Of a DNA stretch of 64,000 nucleotides, positions 21,071-33,757 are shown in pieces. Origin of the DNA: Diplocarpon mali (taxonomy: Eukaryota; Ascomycota; Leotiomycetes; Helotiales; Drepanopezizaceae). Location of the stretch: NCBI GenBank assembly GCA_024741835.1, contig JAENRP010000097.1:65733-129732 (forward strand), given 5' to 3'. The notes under the pieces are model-generated. The model was given only the letters and a program-made list of their open reading frames with translations, did no database searches and was not told the origin of the DNA. Made by a program: the position numbers and the translations under genes. Positions within the stretch are counted from its first letter, which is position 1; every line of letters starts with the position of its first letter.

Positions 21071-23491
21071 ATGGCTGCTCCAGCGGAGGGGCGAAGGTCC
21101 AAACCGGCAAAAAGATCCAAGAATGTATCCAGGTCGCTCAAGAGGAAACGTGATGATGACGACCATGAGGCGCTACAGAAAGCAATCGAAGAACTGGTAC
21201 GTTTTCTCGTTCCCTGGAGGCCTAAACTGACAACTCAGGATCCTACAGCAGAAGTCAAGGACTTCTCCGACCTTCCGCTGTCGCACTCGACTTCCTCTGG
21301 ACTCCAGGCATCGCATTTTAAGGCTTTGACCGATATCCAATCGAAAGCTATACCGCTTGCGCTGAGAGGAAACGATATCCTAGGCGCTGCGAAGACTGGA
21401 AGTGGAAAGACGTTGGCGTTCTTGGTGCCCGTCCTGGAAAACTTGTACCGGCAAAAATGGACGGATCTAGATGGGCTGGGTGCTCTAATAATATCGCCCA
21501 CTCGAGAGCTTGCGACTCAGATTTTCCAAGTGCTGCGGAAAATCGGACGCAATCACTCCTTTTCCGCTGGGCTGATCATTGGCGGGCGAAGTCTACAGGA
21601 AGAGCGGGAACGGTTGGGACGGATGAACATACTCGTGTGCACTCCTGGCCGGATGCTGCAACATATGGATCAGACTGCCGACTTTGACGTGGGCAATCTA
21701 CAAATGCTGGTTCTGGACGAAGCCGACCGGATCATGGACATGGGATTCCAGTCATCTGTGGACGCTATTATCGAGCATCTTCCGAAACAAAGACAAACAA
21801 TGCTCTTCAGTGCAACCCAGACGAAGAAGGTCTCTGATCTGGCAAGATTGAGCCTGAGGGACCCAGAGTATGTGGCGGTCCACGAAGCAGCCTCGAGTGC
21901 GACCCCAGCGACCTTGCAACAATATGTTGTCATCACACCCTTGGCAGAGAAGCTCAACACTCTGTTCAGTTTCATCAGAAACAATCTAAAGGCTAAGATA
22001 ATCGTCTTTATGTCCTCTGGAAAGCAGGTCCGATTTATTTATGAAAGTTTCAGACATATGCAGCCTGGTATCCCTCTCCTACATCTTCACGGCCGTCAGA
22101 AACAATCCGCCAGACTCGATATCACCGCTAAATTCTCGTCATCGAGGAATTCCTGTATATTCGCGACGGACGTGGTTGCTCGCGGTCTTGATTTTCCAGC
22201 GGTCGATTGGGTCATTCAGTTAGACTGTCCCGAAGATGCCGATACATACATCCATCGAGTCGGTCGGACAGCCCGGTATGAGAAAGCTGGCAAAGCAGTC
22301 TTGTTCCTGGATCCAAGCGAGGAAGAAGGAATGCTCAGAAGGCTTGAACACAAAAAGGTGCCAATTCAGAAGACTAAGCCTCGGCAAAAGCTTCAGCAAA
22401 GTATCAGAAACCAACTGCAGGACATGTGCTTCAAGTACCCAGAGCTGAAGTACCTAGGCCAAAAAGCATTTTCCAGTTACGCCAAGTCAGTTTACCTGCA
22501 GAAGGACAAGGAGGTCTTTAAAATAAACGAATACGACCTGGACAGTTTTGCGAACAGCATGGGTCTTCCCGGTGCTCCAAAAATCAAGTTTCACAAGGGC
22601 AACGATACGAAAATTCTCAAGAATGCGCCCCGCGGAGCACTATCGAGCGACGATGAGAGCGACGAGGAAGGAAAGAGGGCACCTAAGAAGGGAGAGGTCC
22701 GGACGAAATACGACCGGATGTTTGAGCGTCGCAACCAGGACGTTCTCTCTGGTCATTACTCGAAGATGATCGCAGAAGATGATATGGACGAAGCCGACGG
22801 CCTCCCAGATGCGGATGAGGACAAAGATTTCCTGTCCGTTAAGAGAGTGATGCCGGTCGACAAAGAAGGTAGCTCGGACGAGGGGGGTATTGCAGCTGTA
22901 GGGCCTCCGGCAAGAGTTATCGAAGGCATTAGCAAGGAACCGATTGTGATCGACTCAAAACGACGAGAAAAACTGTTGAAGTCGAAGAAGAAACTATTGA
23001 AACTCAAGGAGAAGGGTACGAAGATGCTGTTCGACGACGACGGAGTGGCTCATCATCTGTACGAACTTGAGGACGAGAATGACTTCAAGAGACGCGGGAC
23101 AGCGGAGGCACAGAGAGCGAAATTTCTGGAGGAGGAGTCCGCAAGAGTTCGCGAGGCTGATCTTGATGACAAGCAGCTTGCAAAGCAGAAGAAGAGAGAG
23201 AAGCGTGAGAAGTGGAAAGCAAGAGAGGCTGCGGAGAGAGCTGGGCCTGACGGAGATGAGGCTCCGGAGCTCGTCAACGCCGGAGTCGATCACGATCCGA
23301 TGGCGCTGTTCGCTGCACTGCCCCTGTCCAACGAGGACGAACGGCCCGCGAAGAGGCCCAAGAAGTGGTTCGAGGATGATTCAGGGGACGAGAAGAAGGT
23401 GGCCAAGCAGAAAAGCCGTGTCATTGAAGCCGACGATGAGCCAGAGACACTGGAAGATCTGGAGGCTCTTGCAGCAGGCCTTCTCCAATGA
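21071..23491 (+). CDS. DBP4: ATP-dependent RNA helicase DBP4 (HCA4)
   Basis: Dbp4 is a nucleolar DEAD-box helicase of the small-subunit processome, required for U14 snoRNA release and 18S rRNA maturation. I start at ATG 21071 ([16 protein letters not shown]) because the basic N-terminus then resembles the family; exons 21071-21196 and 21239-23491 give 792 residues. The 42-nt intron is in frame and free of stops. Motifs are: Q motif (FKALTDIQ), motif I AKTGSGKT (93-100), [21 protein letters not shown] ([13 protein letters not shown]), SAT (FSATQT), [11 protein letters not shown] and HRVGRTAR. The C-terminus is charged, with acidic runs and KKEKREK-type basic stretches and coiled-coil potential, as usual for Dbp4. 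Confidence 0.95.
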   Translation: MAAPAEGRRSKPAKRSKNVSRSLKRKRDDDDHEALQKAIEELVRFLVPWRPKLTTQDPTAEVKDFSDLPLSHSTSSGLQASHFKALTDIQSKAIPLALRGNDILGAAKTGSGKTLAFLVPVLENLYRQKWTDLDGLGALIISPTRELATQIFQVLRKIGRNHSFSAGLIIGGRSLQEERERLGRMNILVCTPGRMLQHMDQTADFDVGNLQMLVLDEADRIMDMGFQSSVDAIIEHLPKQRQTMLFSATQTKKVSDLARLSLRDPEYVAVHEAASSATPATLQQYVVITPLAEKLNTLFSFIRNNLKAKIIVFMSSGKQVRFIYESFRHMQPGIPLLHLHGRQKQSARLDITAKFSSSRNSCIFATDVVARGLDFPAVDWVIQLDCPEDADTYIHRVGRTARYEKAGKAVLFLDPSEEEGMLRRLEHKKVPIQKTKPRQKLQQSIRNQLQDMCFKYPELKYLGQKAFSSYAKSVYLQKDKEVFKINEYDLDSFANSMGLPGAPKIKFHKGNDTKILKNAPRGALSSDDESDEEGKRAPKKGEVRTKYDRMFERRNQDVLSGHYSKMIAEDDMDEADGLPDADEDKDFLSVKRVMPVDKEGSSDEGGIAAVGPPARVIEGISKEPIVIDSKRREKLLKSKKKLLKLKEKGTKMLFDDDGVAHHLYELEDENDFKRRGTAEAQRAKFLEEESARVREADLDDKQLAKQKKREKREKWKAREAAERAGPDGDEAPELVNAGVDHDPMALFAALPLSNEDERPAKRPKKWFEDDSGDEKKVAKQKSRVIEADDEPETLEDLEALAAGLLQ

Positions 23492-24159
23492 TCCTGCGAA
23501 TTAGGATATATAGGCAGCAGAAATGAAACTGTGATACCCCCAACGAATCCCTCGACTCCTATGCCACATGGCCAGACTTACTGTGGTACAGCGGCGAAGT
23601 ATCGTACCTGGTCGCAGGCCAAGTCACCACCACACGGAAGTGTATTTAACCTTGCAAACCAACCAAAACTCCACCCTCGTCCACACGTTAACGTGGTGTT
23701 TGTCTGGCCTGCGACGAAGTAAGCCGTCAGTTGCAGGGGGTGAACATGGGGCGCGCCTAAACTTGAGAAAGCCATAACATATCAATCATCTGTCTATACT
23801 AGAGTCTGTAGAGAATTAGATATCGTTACTACTTGGAATTTACTGGGTTGCCCCTAAACCATAAGGTAAGGCAAGGATTCTGTCTAGATCTTCGCGACGT
23901 ATTTGCAATGAGCTGAAAATAGACGCAGGTGCAAATCATAGTAGAGTCATGGTATGAAAGTATTCTCACCATAAATGCTTAAATCCCTGAAGCTAAGCGT
24001 CCAACGCCCGCCGCCCTCCCCACCTTGCAACAAACCCCTCCAAGATCCCCGAGCACCTCGCGCTAAGAACTGGCCACCTTGAACCTCACCTCCATCATGC
24101 TGACCACCGACTCGGCGAAGTTCCTCTTCTCTCCTGCGTAGCATAACACATGGATCGCA
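23492..24159. other. Intergenic between DBP4 and FAD1
   Basis: This 668-bp stretch holds the 3' end of DBP4 and the upstream region of FAD1, both on plus. It contains the inverted repeat at 23611-23715, which is listed separately. Frames here are under 80 codons and unremarkable. Confidence 0.5.
23611..23715. repeat. Inverted repeat with central palindrome
   Basis: An 11-base arm, GTCGCAGGCCA at 23611-23621, is matched by its exact reverse complement TGGCCTGCGAC at 23705-23715. Inside lie CACCACACGG on the left and CGTGGTG on the right, and the palindrome CCACGTTAACGTGG-like core (CACGTTAACGTG) near 23684-23695. Transcribed from DBP4 it could form a long imperfect hairpin in the 3' untranslated region. 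Confidence 0.5.
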
Positions 24160-25111
24160 ATGGACGAGATGCCTCTGCGTGTACCCGAGGACGCCGGTGA
24201 CAATGCGCCCACCGTCAATGGCCAGGATGAGAACATCCTACCTATCTGCGCCAGGTTCGCAGCGCGTGTGCATGCCTTCCTGGCGACCGAGGCCTCCACC
24301 CCTCTGCTGAAAGCCGTTCAGGATCAGACCAGGCTTGCACTGGGAGTGATTAGTACAGCATTGGAGCGATACAGGTGAGTACTCCTCGTTCAAGTCGGAC
24401 CGCAGACGCTGCAGTAGACGACGTACAGAGTGCCGCTGCTGACCGACGCCACTGATGCCAGCTTGGAAGAGATCTCGCTCTCGTACAATGGGGGCAAAGA
24501 CTGCCTCGTCCTCCTTATCCTCCTCCTCTGCGCCCTAGCAAGATACAACAAGGGTCCTGTCCCGAAAGCGCTCGCTACAGTGTACATTATCTCTCCGCAC
24601 CCTTTCGCCGAGGTCGACGCATTCGTTGACGAATCTGTCGCGACGTACAAGCTGGATCTGGCACGGTATGCTATGCCTATGAAGCTAGCATTCCAGCAGT
24701 ATCTGGATGACCATAAGAAAGTCAAAGCTATCTTGGTTGGGACCAGGAGGACAGATCCGCATGGACAGAGTTTGACACACTTCGACCCGACGGATGGTGG
24801 CTGGCCCAGCTTCATGAGAGTACATCCGGTTATTGACTGGCACTACGCAGAAATATGGGCTGTACGTCCCTGGGAATTCGTCTGTTCGGGGCAATGACTA
24901 ACTCGGGTAGTTTATTCGAAAACTAGAGATCCCCTATTGTCCTTTGTACGATCAAGGGTATACGTCTCTCGGTGGAACGACTGATACACATCCAAATCCA
25001 GCGCTCAAGGCCAGAGATGACCAATCACCTGAGAGCAAGGAGCAGGTGTTCAAGCCCGCTTATGAATTGATGGAAGACCATGCGGAACGACTGGGGAGGG
25101 ACTGGAACTGA
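24160..25111 (+). CDS. FAD1: FAD synthetase (FMN adenylyltransferase)
   Basis: Fad1 adenylates FMN to make FAD in the cytosol; it belongs to the PAPS reductase-like ATP-pyrophosphatase fold. Exons 24160-24374, 24429-24861 and 24911-25111 give 282 residues (yeast 306). Key motifs are SYNGGKDC (residues 90-97, the modified P-loop), GTRRTDPHG, FMRVHPVIDWHYAEIW, and the C-terminal YDQGYTSLGGTTDTHPNPAL, all in the order of the family. Introns are 54 and 49 nt. An overlapping ATG nine bases upstream is in another frame and was not used. Confidence 0.93.
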
Positions 25112-26404
25112 CGCCTTGCTTGCATGATATATCTTGGTATGGACGGTATGGTGGGCCTTTTGGCTAGGAGCCACCTGATCATCCGGCGCTTTATCAGAAC
25201 TGGAGGGATATGGGACGTGGAATGTGGGCTTCTGTTCTGCTGCTCCAAGGACAACCAAGACCCGATCACCAGGTGCCTCATGAGTCCCAGATTTAGGAGT
25301 ACCGTTCATGAGTGGGGGCGTCTATGGTTCATCTTATGCCTCTTTGGTGGAAAGACTTCTGACCTGCTAGAGTTTATTATTTAACTTCCAAAATCTTGGG
25401 CCGCCACTCCGGAAGGGACTCGCTCGCGATGGAGAAATGGCATTCTTTTCCCCGTATGCCGTGTGAACCTCTGATCTCGACCATCACCCACGGCCATTTG
25501 ACTCGACGCAACACAGGACTGTGAAGTCAGTAGCGACGCTACCATCGCAGCCTGGGTCAACAAACCCTGGCTATATGTCGCGCCCGGCTCCCTACTCCTT
25601 CGAGGGGCCTGCAGACCCACCCTACAATCCACTGATCGGCTTCTCCATCCCCAGGGGATTCCAGCACTTGCAAGCAACGATCTCCAGAGCGATTCTCAAA
25701 TCCGAAGGCCGAGCTAGAAGCGCCATCTTGCACACATCACGTCCGAAGCACGTATAAACCAGTCTCTCTCTGCTCTCCAAGCGCAAGCTGACTCGATCGA
25801 GCAGAAGTACTTCGTCGCAGGCCTTGCGTGGCTGGAGAGCGGCGGCGCACGAGCTGGCGGCACGCTGCGACGGCGACGTCGTGTTGTTGCGTGCGAGGCG
25901 CGACGAGCGCAGGTCTGTGACGGCAGTCGGGCCCAAGATCCGAGGGCCTGCGCGTGTCCCGGGTTGCGTTGGTATGCTCCCTCCCCGTCTCGGGTGCCGC
26001 GGCCGGTGCTCTCAGATCTCGTGAAGGTTGTGCTGCGGTTGGCGGGCATACGGGAAGGCAGCGTCGTGCTGCCAGATCTTACGTCTAGGCTGGGCTTGGA
26101 GGGCTCGTCTCACATCGTCTCAAACCAACGTGACCCAGCTCGCACGGGTGGTAGAGGAAGGATACCCACAATGGACACTCGCACAGGAAGGCCACGAGGC
26201 CGAAGGCTGGGGCGACCTTAATCACAAGCACTCGTCAACGCCGTCAAGGCGAGGGAGTCGATTTCCAAGCAAGCATTCTTTTTCTCGAGCGACGCTAGTT
26301 ACACGGAATGGGTATTTCCCCACGGAACGCCAAAACTTCCCAAATGACCATGACAAGCACCTCATGAAAATTAACAGAGCCGCAACACGCATATCCTATC
26401 TCCT
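25112..26404. other. Unresolved stretch, GC-rich, possibly decayed coding DNA
   Basis: Between FAD1 and the SUN-domain gene, both pointing inward, the plus strand has patches that read like protein but in changing frames: SRPAPYSFEGPADPPYNPLIGF (25576-25640), SEARINQSLSALQAQADS with KYFVAGLAWLESGG (25738-25857), and TQLARVVEEGYPQWTLAQEG (26133-26190). The middle (25830-25990) is strongly GC-rich. I could not join them with convincing introns, nor recognise a family. It may be a small multi-exon gene or a pseudogene. Confidence 0.3.
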
Positions 26405-28615
26405 CTAGTACAATCCCGGCGTGGCAACGACTTCCCCATGGACGCGGATGCGGTACAAGCAAGTGTAGTCAACTGCTCCCCCACCCCAGTTGTTCTTGCT
26501 TCGGACGAGGACTTTGTTGGTGTGACCGCCCAGACCCTTCACGTCAAGCTGGACTGGGAATGCCTGGACGTTCTGGGTGGTCTCGAGGTCGTACGTCCAG
26601 GTTGCGATGCGGACGAAGCCGGGTGGGCCGAGAGGCTCTCCGGCTTGGTCGGGAAACAAAGAATCAGATAATCTCTTGACAGCCTGGTAGACGTTTGGGT
26701 CGGGGTACCAGGCGAGCAGCTCCATGTCTCTGGGAGCGGCGCCGGGCTCGAGAGAAGCAGTCGAAGGAATGTGCTCGACGACCACTTGGTCGGGGAAGAT
26801 GCTGCTTCCCATGAGGACTGCGAGACTGGGACCGAAGCCGTCGGTGCTTCGAGATGGAGAGCACCAACAATCTCCGTGCTCTTCCCACTTGACGAGTGCA
26901 GTGTCTGGGCTGTTGGGAATCGGAATAGGATTGCCAGAAGCCCTTCGCATGAATCGAAAATGAAACCATACATCGTAACTGGGGAAGAGGAATTGGGGCG
27001 AAGTGAGACGAGGGTCAACAACAGCACCGGTGCTTTTGGAGAAGTGATTGACGCGGGTCAGTCCGTAGTTGACGTTACTCTTGAGGTTGGCAGAGGCAAG
27101 GGCGTTGATTTGACCACTGGAGACGAACCGCTCCAGGACTTTATTGGCGATGGCCGTGGACTCATCCTTGTGCTCATGTTGAAGCTTGCTGATTTGCTGC
27201 GTGGCTTGGTGCAACTTTTTGGTAAGATCGCTCATCTCGGATTTGATCTCGGACCTGTTGTCTTCCCAGTTGAGTCGGATGAGGTTCAAGACTTCGGACT
27301 TGGGGATGACTTTGTTCTGCTCAAGGTAGGCGGGGAACAGCTGACCAAACTCGCTCTCACTGATCTTGGAGGCTTCGGCCAGGTTTTGCCTCAGGTACTT
27401 GTCCCAAAGACTCTTGGCCAGCTTCTCCAGGTCCTGAGGCTTACCAGACGAGATGGGCTTGCCAACCGACTCGGCGTGGCCGCGCAGTAGGGTCTCGTCC
27501 GAACGGATCTTTTCTTGCAGAGCGTGCCAAAAGGCATCTGGGATGACGGTCTTTCCGAACTTGTCCGTCTTGACAACGAGGTAATCAGGAAGCAGGTCTT
27601 GGATAGCCTTCAGAGCTTTGGGGTCAATGTCTGCGGGGCTGGATGACATACGAGCAACCTTGTACTCAAGATCGCCCAGGCGTCGGTTGAGGGCTTGGAC
27701 GTCTGAGGGCTTGAAGAACTCCGAAGGACGCGTGATTCCATGGCTCCATCCGACAGTCCTCCAGTCAGTTCTGATGCACAGTGTGATGATGAGCAGCGCA
27801 GCAGTTGCAAGGGCGATTGGGAAGAGGTATCTTTCACGATTAGCGCGGGTCTAGACTGTGGGACGAGGCAATCCTACTCGGAGAAGAACTTTGCACCCTG
27901 GCTGAGAGCATCCTTGATGCTATCCCACGCGTTCAAGTAGGCTTGTCCGCTCTTCAGGCGAGCTTCGAACAAGCGACTTCTCGAGAGACTTGCTTCATGT
28001 ATCTCACGGATACGTTGCTTCTCGGCCGCGGCGTCTATATCGTTCATGTGAGCGGGAGGCGGGGTGTCGTCCTTGGCATCATCGGATTCTGGCTCATCGA
28101 GCTCCGGAATGCCACTGAGGTTATTCTGGTCGTCGGAAACGATCGAGGACTCGATGCGCGCAGTGTCGAAGATACCAGTTTCGGCACTGAAGCTCCGGTC
28201 ACGATCCTCTTGAGCGGCCTGGGCCTCAGCTGCCGTCTGAGTTGGTGTCCTGGCACGACTACTCGCACGGCTCACCCGACTGCCGGCCCCTTTGTGAGGA
28301 TGGTCAGCAAAGCCTGTCACAATGTACATTTCTGGTTGGAAACTTACGGCTGGATTTCTTGACTGGTTGGATCTGCTCCTCGAGGAAGTCATTGATGCTG
28401 CCAGAGACTGCAGGTCCAGATACTGGCGGGGCCACCGAGTTGGTACCATACGCAGTGCTCGTCCGAGCCGCAACGGCTGTAAGGGGAGTTGCAGGTCCAG
28501 CTCGACGGGACGTACGTCGTGGGGTGGGCGGGATATCGGTGCTGGACAGGGCCGGCGAGGTACCACTGCTGCTAGCTGCTCTGCTTGCACCGCGGATGGA
28601 TTTTCGAGTCGACAT
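26405..28615 (-). CDS. SUN-domain protein (Sad1/UNC-84) of the inner nuclear envelope
   Basis: SUN proteins bridge the nuclear envelope with KASH partners and anchor spindle pole bodies and telomeres. Exons 28348-28615, 27878-28289 and 26405-27830 give 701 residues. The nucleoplasmic N-terminus (1-226) is Ser/Arg/Thr-rich, like lamina-binding regions. One membrane segment (228-247, YLFPIALATAALLIITLCI) is followed by a luminal part with coiled-coil potential (LEYKVARM; SEMSDLTKKLHQATQQISKL) and a C-terminal SUN domain (about 480-701) with GAVVDPRLTS, SLAVLMGSSIFPDQVVVEHIP, LLAWYPD and CLYRIRVHGE. The start at 28615 was chosen because MSTRKSIRGASR gives a basic N-terminus; the frame stays open to an ATG at 28729. 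Confidence 0.92.
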
Positions 28616-30024
28616 AGTGGTGTAGAGAGTCTGGAGTTGTTCAATGGTACGGGGTTTGTTGGGTTGCGACAAGTCGGATAGTACGCTGAGAGTAGGACTT
28701 GCAAGGCGAGAATCAATGTCTGGTAGCACAAGTCAGCTGGATGTGCCGCAAGTGAATGCGCCAGGGTGCGAACGGGTTGACTTGAGTTCGTAAGTCAGAA
28801 AGTCGACAGCCGTGATTCTAGTCATTTAAATCCCGTTACCCACGAAGTTCTCCGAGCTGGAGGAAGAAGGAGAGAGGAAGAAGAAGAAGGGAGGGGAAGA
28901 ATTGAAGACAGGCGCTCGCAGGGAAGAATTCTGCGCCGGGTGCGATTGTGGCCGTAGCGAGGGCGACTTACTATTGTGCTGAGGCTATTCGCAACGTTCC
29001 CGAGGGCGGACAATAGGAAGCGCTTCAACACCACCTCTCTCCCAGCCACCGTACAACAATTTGCCAAACTGTGCGCGTCCGAATGAAGCTCTCTCAATTG
29101 CGCCAGTCCAGGTGTGATCGAGAAGTGGAGGGCGGGGGTGCGGAGTCGAGGGGCAGTTCTGGCGCAAGGCGGATATGTAGGTCCTCGAGGACGATGCACG
29201 ACAAAGGACGGATGGGACAATGGGAGGCCATTTACTGCGTCGGCAGGCTGCTCCCGGAGTAGCAACCAGGACGAGAAGCTCAAAGAAGAAGAATACAATC
29301 GGACGGAGCAGGTTTATGGCTGTCTGCGGGACATGGTGGGCGGCCGAAGGAGGATTGTTGTGGTCATTCCAGGCCGGAAGCAGCACGGTTTTTCGACTCT
29401 GCACGCGACGGCGACGGCGACGACGCGAAGGGAGGTTGAGGTTACCGAAGCCAGGTTGCCCTTCTCCCTGCAAACTCTGCAAACGGTTGGTGTTGATGAA
29501 TCAGAGCTGACATAAGACGAGCTGGGGTGGCGGGTGCCGTGTGGCGGGTGCAGTGTGGCTCGTGGAGTGTGGCTCAGGGTGGGGCTGGCTATCATGTGGC
29601 TGGTTATCATGTGGCTGCCGCTCTCACCTCGGCTAATCTCGGTAGCCTTTGTTTCTTGCTCACGACTGACTCTCCTCTTCCTCCACTTCTGCTGTGCGAG
29701 AATATATATGCTGATGCCGCTCCATTGCAGAGGCAGATGCAGATACACACAGAGACACCGTTGCATGCGGCTTTTCGTATTCTGCGGTGCACAGTTTGCT
29801 ACACTGTGTATCTGCCTACCTTGTCAGATGGTTGTCGTGGTCTGCGGCAGAACCCTGGTCCTATAGAGGGAAATTGCACGGTCCGACGCCTCGTTATTTC
29901 GTGACCCCACTGCATACATTTCGATATATATATCGAGTACAGTACGAGTCACCCACCTCCAACTCAACGTCCCTCATCTCATCTCATCCCAATTCCCCTG
30001 CCCATCTCCCATCAAACCTCCAAC
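28616..30024. promoter_or_regulatory. Divergent upstream region of the SUN-domain and epimerase genes
   Basis: This 1.4-kb spacer separates two divergently transcribed genes. It has a GAAG/AGGA purine-rich stretch (28855-28910) and degenerate GTGGCGGGTG and TATCATGTGGCTG direct repeats (29527-29618). Frames up to 165 codons exist on both strands but have biased, low-information translations, so I do not call a gene. Confidence 0.4.
29921..29936. promoter_or_regulatory. TATA-like palindrome upstream of the epimerase gene
   Basis: TCGATATATATATCGA is a perfect 16-bp palindrome centred 96 bp before the epimerase ATG. It is followed by a CT-rich leader (29970-30012, CTCATCTCATCTCATC). Its position and composition suit a TATA element; this is inference. 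Confidence 0.4.
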
Positions 30025-31405
<1,381 letters not shown>

Positions 31406-31650
31406 GAGATGGCTGAATATAACTTTTCAATCTACCTAAGCGCTCGGCTGCGTTCGCCGTAGACTCAAGATAGACTCGCGTGCACGACTCCGCAACATCG
31501 ATCTGACCGTTGCTCGTAGTAAAGAAAGCTTCACAACAACCGACGCCTGAAGGCTGCCCACCTCGCTCAGTGATCCGACGTTGCAACGTACTGGCAACTT
31601 CGCTGCATTATCAAGCAGCGCTCCCGTCTGACTTACTCGGTTGAGCTACC

Positions 31651-32847
31651 CTACGGCTTCAAAAGTAGCTTGCCCGTCGTCTTCCTGCCCTCCAGATCCG
31701 TATGTGCCCTTGCAACGTCCGCCAAGGGGTACGTCTCATGAATCCTCACGTTCAACTGATCCTTGACGATGAAGTCAAACAGCTCGGCCGTGTACCTCTC
31801 AAACTCCTCGCGCGTGTAGATGTAGTTGAACAGCGTCGGCCTCACGACGCTGATGTTCTTCCCTGCGAGTCGGGAGATCGCCAGAGGAGGGACAGCGCCG
31901 GACTGCACGGGGGGGGTTCCTGTCAGCATTCTCGCAAGCGAGCTTCGACGAGCGAAGAAAGGGGGTAAAAACACCCACGGAATTCCCATACGAGACCACG
32001 GTCCCCTTCCTCCCCACGACCTCCAGATCGTTGTCAAACTGATCCTTGCCTGTGCTGTCGTAAACCACCTTCACCCCCTCAGGCCCCGTGATCTCCTTGA
32101 CCTTCCCCACGAAATCCTTCTCCTCCTTGTAGTTCACCATCACCTCGGCCCCGCTCTGCTTCGCGAGCTCCATCTTCTCCGCCGTGCTCGCCGTCCCGAT
32201 AGTCCTCGCCCCGACGGCCTTCAGCAGCTGACACAGCCACAAGCCCACGCCCCCCGCCGCGGCGTGCACGAGCACCCAGTCGCCGCTCTTCACGAGATAC
32301 GCCTCCCGGATCAGCGTGAGCGCCGTCAGGCCTTGCAGGATCGAGGCAGCTGCTAAGCCCGGTGGGATGGAAGAGGGCACGAGATGCGTCTTCGCTGCGG
32401 GCGCGGCGCTGTACTCTGCGTAGGCTGCGAGACCCAGCCAGACGACGCGGTCGCCGACCTTCAGGTTCTGGAGGTCCCCCGACGGGCCCACGGAGACAAC
32501 GGTGCCTTCTGCTTCGCGGCCGAGGATTTCGGGCTTGGGGGCTGGGTAGAGGCCGGTGCGGAAGTAGCTGGTGGGTGTCAGCTACGCCTTGCTCTCTGCC
32601 TCGCTCTCTCGAGCTCTGAATGGCATCGGAGTTCGAACTGATGTCGATCCCGAGGCCGCAGGATGGGAGGAGAGGAGAGGGGGCAATACGTATCGATGTA
32701 GTTGATCCCGATGAAATCGTTCCTCACCAGAACCTCGCCCTCCTTGGGGGTCGGGACCGGCAGATCAGTCTTGTACTGCAGCACCTCAACCCCGCCCGTC
32801 TTCTCGATCAAGACCCCCCTCATCGTCGCAGGAATCGCGGTCGCCAT
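31651..32847 (-). CDS. NADPH:quinone oxidoreductase, zeta-crystallin type
   Basis: This is a medium-chain dehydrogenase/reductase of the quinone reductase subfamily (zinc-free), related to yeast Zta1. Exons 32690-32847, 31979-32567 and 31651-31902 give 332 residues. The N-terminal catalytic fold has VEVLQYKTDLPVP, VRNDFIGINYIDTYFRTGLYP and ILGREAEGTVV. The Rossmann nucleotide-binding turn AAAGGVG follows at about residue 150, then STAEKMELAKQSGAE. After the second intron comes AISRLAGKNISVVRPTLFNYI, and the end is GKTTGKLLLKP-like (GRKTTGKLLLKP). Introns are 122 and 76 nt. It converges with the epimerase gene, leaving only 245 bp between the stops. Confidence 0.93.
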
Positions 32848-33757
32848 TGCGCGGGAGGAGAAGGGGACGTGGCTGGTGAGCTGGGCTGGACGCGTGCGAG
32901 GCGACGGATGTAGTTTGGTCGTGACCAGGGCGCCGGTGAACCTGCAGTCCCAAGGCTTTGCGGGCCTTTGTATTCGAGATCCTGGATGTTGTGGCGGGTG
33001 TATGAGTGGGTAACGTGGGCTCAGTCTCGCCTGCTCGCCTGCTTCGAAATCGTCTGTGATGATGAGATGGAGTGTAGGAAGGCTGTCGCGGTTGGCATGG
33101 TGTTCTGGGTCAATGTTTTGTTTCCTGACCCCTCATCCGACTCCGCAGCGCTCGCAGGGAGCAGAAGGCCGCATCCCCACTCTTCCCCCCCCCTCTCGTA
33201 CACGATCGAGCGTATGCATTTTCGGAATATCCGCATGGCTGACTGTCGATGAAATGTGAAGTTGAGTTGCTGGTTTGGACAGAGAGTTGATCCTCTTTAC
33301 GATATATCTAACTAGTCTCTATCGTGTAATCTAGTTCTGAGGCTTGATATACCCGAGTTCCAAAGGGACTCCCGAAGCACACCGAGAATTATTCAAAATC
33401 ATGTCTTTCTCGTCGCAGCATTGTTTGATGGGGGGTTAATTCTGAAAAATACATCATGAGTGGCTGCCGATGGCTTTTTGCATGCATAATGCCTTGACGT
33501 GACAACTCGCAAAAGGATCTACGTATCCTAGCAAGCAAGCTGGAAGCATACTTGGACCTCGGCCCCCTTATTTCTTGGTTTCGATGTGCCCTTTGGACGG
33601 ACGGCTTGGAAAAGGGTTTTGTATAATATCACGAAATGAAAGATAGAGTGCAATGGCTCACTTCGTCGCGGAAACTCGTGCTATCTGTCTTGAATCTCCA
33701 ACCAAGAGCATGCTTCCGCGCCGTCACTGCCCCACTGAAGAACATGGCCTCTCAAGG
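32848..33757. other. Intergenic, upstream of the quinone reductase and downstream of the SurE gene
   Basis: This 910-bp stretch holds the promoter of the quinone reductase (GC-rich side) and the 3' end of the SurE gene (AT-rich side). The plus-strand frame 33653-34507 that begins here is only the antisense shadow of the SurE gene. Confidence 0.5.

Noticed and set aside
26771..27490. 239-codon plus-strand frame
   Set aside because: Antisense to the SUN-domain gene; the translation lacks any domain.
31554..31660. tRNA-like stretch on minus (TAGCTCAACCGAG and a GCTGC..GCAGC hairpin)
   Set aside because: The A-box resembles a tRNA, but the D loop is far too long, the anticodon loop is not seven bases, and no TTCRANY T loop pairs correctly.
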